From: Panorpa germanica
Lineage: Eukaryota; Arthropoda; Insecta; Mecoptera; Panorpidae
NCBI GenBank assembly: GCA_963678705.1
Contig: OY783212.1
Location: forward strand, 13,082,001-13,146,000
Direction: 5' to 3'
DNA: 64,000 nucleotides
The position numbers and the translations under genes were made by a program. Under the pieces are notes generated by a model that saw only the letters and a list, made by a program, of their open reading frames with translations, was not told the DNA's origin and did no database searches. This document shows, in pieces, positions 56,466 through 64,000 of this stretch. Within the stretch, counting starts at the first letter, position 1. Every line of letters begins with the position of its first letter.

Positions 56466-57929
56466 GCCAATCATTGAATACATTTATTCCTTTACTGGAA
56501 ATCGCCAGAACCCAAGCATAATAGCTGAGTGTTAGAGCTACGACCTAACTATCTCAAATCCAGGGGATGAGTTATGTTTTAATTAGTGACGAAGTTATAA
56601 AAGAATAGGTATTTAAAAAGAAGAAAACCTGGACTTTTTTTAAAAACTACTCAGAGCTGAACGATGAGAAGTTTTGGTTTACAGATATATTTGGGATCTA
56701 TAAATCTATATAATTTTTAATTTATTTATATTACTTTTGTATTTAATTAATTTAACTATAGTATATTTTGTAGTTTGAGATAAATTAAGTGGAAATATCT
56801 AAAGAATGTAACAGGTAGGCATCACAATTAAATATCTATAATTAAAAAAAAATGGACCAGAAAATAATTAAACAGACTATACTCAACAAAATGACAACAC
56901 AAGAAAAATTGATTTTAATTTTTGACGTCATGTTCATATTTATATTACATTCTCTTCTAAATCCATTACGTTCCAGTCGCTGCTCCTAAGGTAATTTTAA
57001 AGTTCTTCTAGACATAAAGCCCTATATCGAATGGATTGCACTTTACAGTCTCTTTGCTCATTCGAGATACTTCCGAAGTGCTTTAAAGATGTCCATACAG
57101 GATAGGGATCTAGCATCACCGCTGGAAATGACTACACTACGCTGAAATTGTGAACCAAATAGCCGGGTTATCTACGAGTATATTATTCATGTATAATAGA
57201 GTGAAATTAGTTCACACTTGAAAGATCAAGAGGATCCATCTCAAATGTTACAACCATTAGCTACGCAAGGTCCTGTGTTTGATACATGTTTAATAATTAG
57301 ACACTATATTAGATAATTCTACAAGGATATGTTACAAAGTACTATACCAAGGTTTACATTAATCTAGTTAATGGACCAAACGTGTTAAATAGAGAACATT
57401 TTTAATAATGAAACAATTTCACAGACAGCAAATTTAAGGTTTTACTCGCGAACCTTTATCCGTCCATATATTAAGATCTTATCTATCAAAGTCATTAGAG
57501 TCGTTAGTCACCTACCAGTTTAACTAAATGCTGCTCTTAAGTAAATAAATAAATTTGGACTCAGACTGCCAGACAGGTAAATAGATGGCGCCTAGCGTGA
57601 AAGATCAACACGGAGAAAGTCTTGAGTTAAAAACTTTAGTGATTTGTTTGATTAAATGTAATGTAAAGTTTTTTTACGATAATTCTTTTGATTTAATTTT
57701 TTAATGGCATTAGTATAGTGCTCTCTTTAAAAGAAAAGTCCTTCTCCTATGTTCAGCTACATCATAAGTTTTACTCACCGTTTTTACAGACGGATTTTTG
57801 ATAATTAAATCGAAAGCCTTTTCCCACTTTATTTGAAGTACTTCAATTTAAAAAAATTAATAGCCCGTGTCATATAAAATATACGAGTCAGTTTACTGTC
57901 TCGATGTCATTCTGTCATTCATTGTTAAC

Positions 57930-58200
57930 CAGTACATTTGAGAATTCCAAATAAAAAAGAAGAGCCAGATTTATTTTTATTTCGGTTCTTTTATAGTAAT
58001 GCTAATACTTTTAGCAAAGTGGTGCTCCGTACAAGTGGGAGAAGGAAATATCTTTCCAGCATCCGAAGTAGTGGGCCTTTAAAACCACGAATTACGCAGC
58101 ACATCTGTTTGAAAGGATTTGATCTGAATGGGAGGTACTGGGTTCTGGGTTCGAGTACTAGTCAGATACAAGACAACCATCAACCCTAGAACACATGGAG
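57930..58200. repeat. probable degraded mobile-element segment
   Basis: GC-richer than its flanks. GGGTTCTGGGTTCGAGTACT resembles a SINE B-box region and is followed by AGATACAAGACAACCATCAA. Frames on both strands are open but no protein is recognised. Family and ends are unclear. Confidence 0.3.
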
Positions 58201-58690
58201 CTACAGAATATTTAGACGGATGATTCAGATTTCGGTAAAACTTATAAAAAGGGTTTATTGTAAACATATAAAACACTAACCCCAGTTTCAAATTTTATGC
58301 GCATATATTCACCATTTTATTTATATAATATTTTTGAACAACTTTATGATACTTTATTTTTGTTTCAGCTTATGTTGGAATCATTTTTATGTCTTGTGGG
58401 AATAAAGTTGTGTTGAATGCTAAGTTGGCATTGACCTAAAAGTCACCAACAGTTAAAGTTTTTACTTTGTATAGAATATTTATATAGGTATTACATGAAA
58501 ACAAAAATGTTGCTTATCGTTCGTCTAAATGTAAATTGGCATGTGGATGACATATTTCATTACTATTCAGGTATAATAGTAGCATATTAAAAATTACTAC
58601 ATCCTATAACGAGTCTACAGAAATAGAACTATATATAATTAATTAGATGATTTTGCAAGTACATAATGTTATTGTAATTTACAGCGAAAA

Positions 58691-58730
58691 AATGGCCGTA
58701 ATACTAAGAAGCCAATCAAATTATAATTAA
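58691..58730 (+). repeat. retroposon 3' tag, degraded
   Basis: GGCCGTAATACTAAGAAGCC, an A/T-rich continuation and an A-rich end resemble the tags at 10505 and 25615. Confidence 0.35.
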
Positions 58731-61400
58731 AAGAATATATAAAATAATTCGCCAAACGTTTATCTAAAGATTATCACCAGTTACTCCAGTAAACTGGTTA
58801 ATGATACGTTTTCATAGTTATCGATTCCAAGGGGCTCTAGAAAAATTCGAATCAAATAAGGACTTCTTTTTGGCAAAATGTTTGTAGCGTAAATTTATTA
58901 AGATTATTTTGGGTCTCCTTAGAAATTGTCTGTTTTGCCAATAAGATAATACGCCAACGTGGCTTTCTACTATACTGAAGATACAGTTTATTTTAAGATT
59001 TAGGTTTTACCGGTATTATTAACAATCGTTAGGAGGTCATATGATATGACTGTTTGATGATAATGTTTTCCATTCATATCAAAATATAGCTTTCACATAC
59101 AATATAAATATTAACATTTCGTCTAATAGTCTTAGGATTAACTCAAATGAAGTGCTTTGAAGTACAAAAAGACATTATTGACAAATAACAATGACAGTTC
59201 ACTTCCATCTCCCTACGAATATCATAAGGCTACAAAACAAAATATTATGCTTGCTCATTTCAACAACAATCATACGCGAACATAGTTTGTATACAGATAT
59301 GACACACTGTTATTCATAAATGATATACGAAGTCACCTAATACGATATTCAGCTATGTGAATATTAATAGAACGTATTGATATTCTCTATAGTTAGGATG
59401 GTATGGTACCAAATCACCCCATGTTTTTGCTGGTCCTATGTAAATACTTGACGATAGGCATTGGATAGTAGGTAGTATTCACGTGAATATCGTAACATGT
59501 TACATTTGACAACAGAATTCAGAATTTATTTGTTTTGATGAAAGTCTATATCACTAATAATGTATTCCGTCTGCTTTAGATTGAGTTAATCCAACGAAAT
59601 GTCTGATTGGATTAAAGATGACAGATGCACAGGAATTTCATTTAAATAAATTAACATATTTCAAAATTATGAATTAATGTAAATGGTATAATATGAAATA
59701 ATTTGAACACGTACACATGGAATATAAATTAGGGAAATAGATGAAGGCGATTTCCAAATATGTGGATCAACAGATTGTTATAATTTACATATATCCTGAA
59801 GCAATGTTTTGGTAACTATATCATCTGAATATAATCAACTCGGTTAATAAATATTATCACTATACAATGTAGAGATTTTATCATAAAACATATCAATTAT
59901 TTTAGCTTAATTAAAATTAAAATTATTTTAACTTAAGTACCTCCACAAAAATTGGTACTGTACAGAAATGAAATTTTGAATTACTGGATTTTTCTACGTA
60001 GTCATATCTCACTTTTGCGCACTTGTCTTAGAGGAGGCGAAACCTTAAAAATTTAGTTAGGAAGTTATAATTATCGTAATCATAATTCCTATTAATTCCT
60101 TTGCTCAGTAAAAATATTTCGACAAGAACTACAAATAGCGATTTTACGAGTATAAAACTAAAAGCTTGACCGCATTAGAGGAACAAGCGTTTAGATAGTT
60201 TTGTCTTTGTAGTAGAAATAATGGAACAAAAGCATTAATTAAAAACCTTAAATAAACAGGAACAACGCTTACTATTTTATATTAAGACAATCTTATGAAA
60301 TATAAAATGAATTATATCTTACAGCGTTAAGAAAACTAACCAATTGACAGCATATAACCTTAAAGGAAAATGATTCCAAAATTGCTCTAACTTCGCGTCT
60401 CTTTATGTCTCGCCTAGGTTTAATATTCTACACACGATATACTCGTACGTTAGAAAATTACAAACCAATATTTTGAGTTTATCAAAGTTAAATATGAAAT
60501 ACGAAGCAGCTAAAGACGCAATAAATCTACTCGCACTCCCTACTACTATGCGAGTTGCTGCCTATTTCTCGTATAAATGTCTATAATTATTCTGATATTT
60601 AATTCGCATTAAAATTAAATTCTCCGGCATGGTGATGAAACCCTTTAACACATTAGCCTACAAAAAACTGTTAATTTGAACTCTTTCTTTTTTAACTCTT
60701 AAAAAGAACTTTTTATAGCAACCCTTCTAAAAGTTTTTTCTAGGTTGACAAAGCAATTTCTTTTAAAAGGTTTTCGGTTTTTTATCATTTTTGTTAAAAC
60801 TATAATAATTAAATTATATACCCATAATTATTTGACGTATAAAAATGTATAAATATTTATAATTTAATATTCAAGTTTTGTATTTTCTGAAATAACGCCG
60901 TGAATATAAACGATACATTGTTCTAGACATACAATGGAGCTTACATTTATTTCTATATTATGGCCTCTTTTGGTGTTCTTTTTAATTATACAATAGCTAC
61001 TTTACAAGTTAACAAAAATTTATAAAAATTTCCGACCATATTTGTCAACGAATAAAGTTATCGACAAAAAATTACCGAATTTGAGATAAATTATATAGTC
61101 AACACAACTGCAAAAAATGTTATAAAATGCATAAAAACCTTGTTTATAAAACGAATCGTATACAAAAATACATCAAAATAAGAACCAATAAAAAAATATA
61201 AACTGTAACTATAACATTTTATTGAAAGTACAGTGCATTTTTATTATTTTCAATCTCATATAAATGTTATCAATAAAAAGCCAAAAAAATTGTTCTGTTT
61301 AGAAATTAGTGATGGCGTACAAATGTGTAACCAGATAAGTAACATGTTATGAATGTAGCAGAAAAACTAACTATAATATAAATATAAAATAATATATAGC
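58731..61400. other. intronic AT-rich stretch, nothing recognised
   Basis: No exon, RNA gene or terminal-repeat pair is visible. Confidence 0.5.
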
Positions 61401-61475
61401 TCAGGGATCAGAGCAGTATGGTACCATGATAAAGATCTGTGGTTCGATTCTCACCCAGAACAGTAAATATTTTTC
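61400..61475 (+). repeat. tRNA-like sequence, SINE head or pseudo-tRNA
   Basis: TAGCTCAGGGATCAGAGC is a good A box and GGTTCGATTCTCACCC a good B box, at tRNA spacing. The acceptor stem does not close cleanly and there is no convincing anticodon arm, so this is more likely a SINE head or tRNA pseudogene than a functional tRNA. The following 250 bp hold an open minus-strand frame (61531-61746) that I cannot identify. Confidence 0.5.
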
Positions 61476-62934
61476 AAGTCATTTTATACAGTATTACATA
61501 CTTTGGGTAATATTGCAACAGTTATAATTTCTAGCCGGCACAGCAAGTCTTTGAATTATATGTATATACAATGTATGAAATATCCTTCGTAGTAATATAC
61601 AGTACATGGTCCATAGTATAAGCCGTGTAAGGTACGTCATAAAATCTTAAGGTACACATTTCTCCATCGTTAAATCGTAACGACACATTTGAGATTACTA
61701 CGGCCAACCTCCCTATGCTATACCCTTCTCTACTACTCCAACACATGTGGTATGTAAGCTACATATATCTATTGGAGATCGTTCTTTTTTTATTTGCGAT
61801 ATCTTTCTTACGTTCCCTTTATAACTGCACTGACAATATAATATTGTATGTTAGGCTCATGAAAAAACCATTATTTTACTAATAAAAATACGGCTGTATT
61901 CATGTTAAGATTTATATTACTTGTATTATTATATATAATGTAATTTTTTTAATATTAATAAATATAAGAATAAGTTTCAACGAAATCATCTATGAAATTT
62001 ATTTATTACATACAATCTAATAACAAAATCGTTGATTTTGATCAAACCAGCCTAAAATCAATGATGCGTCATCGGCCGGTACCCGGTGCTCCGTGATCCC
62101 TACTTCTTGCTGATATTTAATAATCTCATTTACAATTCTAAATACGTTATATTCAAATTCTTTTTTTTATTTTCTTATTTTCTCCTTTAAACAGTTTATT
62201 TATTATTGATTGCTCTTATTCAACTATTTGCTGACTAAATAGATTTCTTTGGTAGAAAACAACTGTCATCGCATCTACGTATTTCATAAGGTGAAGTTTA
62301 TTACCTAACATTATTCCTCCCATCTTAGACACTGTCACCTTATTGTTGACACTTGTTATCAAAAATAATTCTTTTCGATTCTAGATCTCAAATAATCTAA
62401 GAAATAAATATTTGTACTTTTTAACATAATTCTTTCAAAACTACATACAGTTCAAGTAAAGCAATGGTTTGCCAACTGTACACACGAAATTCAGCTATTT
62501 CCGTTGTTTTGAAATTACAAAAGCAGTGTTACTAAAACCACTATGTCTCGTAAACTTATGATTGGAATATCATGAAATTTTGAAACATGTCGTTTGAAGG
62601 CTGGTAGTATCTAAATATCATATGGATTTGTCAATAAAAGTATAAAAGTGAGTTCTTATACAAAACAAAATAAATGAAAATGTACTTTAAAGTAGAACGC
62701 AAATAATTGCAAATAAATTCTTTCTCAGTGCCATGATTAAAGTTAGTATTTATATATACGAGTATGTACTCGTACATTGAAATAAAACTACGAAACAAAA
62801 AGTTGCTCACGATTGCGGTGGATTTTATGACAACAAGCTTATGGTAAAAAGGTTTTGCGTATAACGTATTTAAATCCTTTAAGTATGGTATTAAAGCTTG
62901 TGGGTGAATGTCCAGCAAAAAAAAAAACAAATCT

Positions 62935-63085
62935 GCGAGTTATTTATGGGAAAACATTAACGGAACTGAGTTTTAACTTATTTAGATAATGACGAAAACA
63001 TTAATCGAATTACATGCATTCTACAAGTTTTCTGCATTAGTTTTGTTTAATTGCGTTGTTTAATTCAGTATACTAAGATATTTGA
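62935..63085 (+). mobile_element. MITE-A, copy 5, degraded, beside receptor exon 2
   Basis: Matches the family interior (GGAACTGAGTTTT, AGATAATGACGAAAACA, ACATGCATTCTAC, TTTCTGCATTAGTTTTGTTT). Terminal repeats are not recognisable. It ends about 80 bp before the exon 2 acceptor. Confidence 0.6.
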
Positions 63086-63166
63086 TTAATTAATTTTTAA
63101 GAATTAAAAATAAGTTTACATACTTAAAGCAAAACTTTTAAAATCTTATTCTATGATTTATTTCAG

Positions 63167-63350
63167 AGAACGCTACCAGATACTGTCATAAGAACGGCAC
63201 CTGGGACAACTACACGGACTATTCGGCTTGTACGGACGTTAACACTCCGGAGGAGAGCGGCATCGAGGTGACGAGCCTGATATACTACGGAGGATATACC
63301 CTAAGCCTCGTAGCGCTTAGTTTGGCTGTTTGGATATTTTTATACTTTAA
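63167..63350 (+). CDS. Dh44-R: DH44 receptor, coding exon 2 (ectodomain end and TM1)
   Basis: Acceptor TGATTTATTTCAG, donor TTTAA|GTAAGT (phase 2). Joined to exon 1 it encodes residues 84-145: sequons NAT (85), NGT (93) and NYT (98), with cysteines 90 (RYCHKNGTW) and 105 (YSACTD). These complete the six-cysteine hormone-binding domain. A short linker (PEESGIEV) follows, and then the first membrane helix, about residues 120-143 (LIYYGGYTLSLVALSLAVWI...). NGTW and YCxxNGTWxxYxxYxxC are hallmarks of class B receptors. The next codon is completed by the first base of the following exon, presumably Lys145. The remaining helices lie beyond the window. Confidence 0.95.
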
Positions 63351-64000
63351 GTAAGTATTAAGTTAAGAAACTATAAAGATATGAGATATGAATGGTATGT
63401 GAGAAGATTATGTGATAATTTTATAGTTTTTGTCTGTAGTAGCTTTAAAGATTATTTGAGTATATGAAATTGTTTCATTTAGATGATAATGCGACTTTTA
63501 TGAGGAGACTTTTAAGTATTAAATAACTTATGAGGAAATTAAACAATAAGAAATGGATTCGTGTAAGTTGACGTTTGCGAATTAGTGATTGCATTCACCA
63601 CTTTAAAGAATATAATAGTCTTCCTCTAAAGTGCAATTACATTCTTTACAGTAGCTTGGACTACATGTTGTTATAAAATGCATCTTTGCCTTAAGATGAA
63701 CTTTAGATTATCATCATGTTGTCATTTTGTGTTGTCGCAAGAGTATTTGCCGAGATGCCCTTTGCGCAGCGGACCGAAATTTAAGACGAACTTACATATA
63801 TTAAAAAATGAGTAACATTATTAGTTTGAAGTACATAAGCCTAACAGGGATACATTTAAAACACCCCATATATTTTAGTCAATCTAGCAAATTTCAAGAA
63901 CATGTCAAATCCGTTTGATGTTTCTTTCTGTAAGGTGTGGAAACGAACAACCCATGTTAAGTTACATTTAACTTTATTGGCAATATGTTGAAAGTTCACC
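63351..64000 (+). other. start of receptor intron 2
   Basis: Begins GTAAGTATT. No further receptor exon appears before the window ends. Confidence 0.8.

Larger units (their letters stand above)
49256..63166 (+). other. receptor intron 1, 13.9 kb
   Basis: Begins GTGAGTAA and ends TTATTTCAG. It separates two exons whose joined codon (C|AG, Gln84) restores the conserved QNATRYC motif. It contains four MITE-A copies, an (AT)n tract, one member of the 3055-3185 repeat pair, a SINE-like tRNA relic, a retroposon tag and scattered T-rich 3' splice-like signals. I see no independent gene that I can support inside it. Confidence 0.9.

Noticed and set aside
61400-61475. Functional tRNA gene
   Set aside because: A and B boxes are good, but the acceptor and anticodon arms do not fold well; a SINE head or pseudo-tRNA is more likely.
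1-64000. CRISPR arrays, bacterial operons or an integrated bacterial segment
   Set aside because: No regularly spaced direct repeats, ribosome-binding sites or dense prokaryote-like coding; all supported genes are spliced or retrotransposon-type.

Overview
The window is 64 kb of very AT-rich, gene-poor animal DNA with spliced genes, tRNA-derived SINEs, TIR-type DNA transposon fragments and long (AT)n microsatellites. The one host gene that can be named is a class B neuropeptide receptor of the insect CRF-like diuretic hormone (DH44) receptor type, which points to an insect. The order cannot be fixed from this window.

Right half: the receptor is on the plus strand. Coding exon 1 (49006-49255) and coding exon 2 (63167-63350) encode the complete six-cysteine hormone-binding ectodomain and TM1, split by a 13.9 kb intron; the rest of the gene lies beyond the right edge. 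About 0.95 kb upstream of exon 1, in the same orientation, sits a full-length-looking Jockey-type non-LTR retrotransposon (43627-48060). It has an intact zinc-knuckle ORF1, an intact endonuclease/reverse transcriptase ORF2, a 21-base A tail and a 10-bp target-site duplication.

Centre: three minus-strand exons (42997-43194, 39449-39559, 30776-30892) are all in phase 0 and have good splice signals. They appear to be the 3' part of one host gene, divergent from the receptor: about 141 residues with one membrane helix near the start and a hydrophilic C-terminus. I do not recognise the family. They have no start codon, so simple ORF searches miss or misread them.

Left half (1-30 kb): no recognisable host gene. 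It holds two small minus-strand exon candidates (6592-6652 and 17702-17743), two CpG-dense patches that could be promoters or 5' exons, several transposase relics, and AT-rich sequence without visible function.

Mobile elements make up most of the interpretable sequence. They include a five-copy TIR family (MITE-A, three copies with both ends visible); a 132-bp element with perfect 16-bp inverted repeats (MITE-B); a 637-bp TTAA-flanked element; a 248-bp TACCCAG-ended element; two mariner relics, one with its DNA-binding end joined directly to its C-terminus; a transposase C-terminus next to an (AT)n tract; a LINE endonuclease relic; at least eight decayed SINE copies, mostly on the minus strand; and a 46-bp retroposon scrap with a 12-14 bp target-site duplication. 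I see no complete tRNA, rRNA or CRISPR feature and no prokaryote-like operon.
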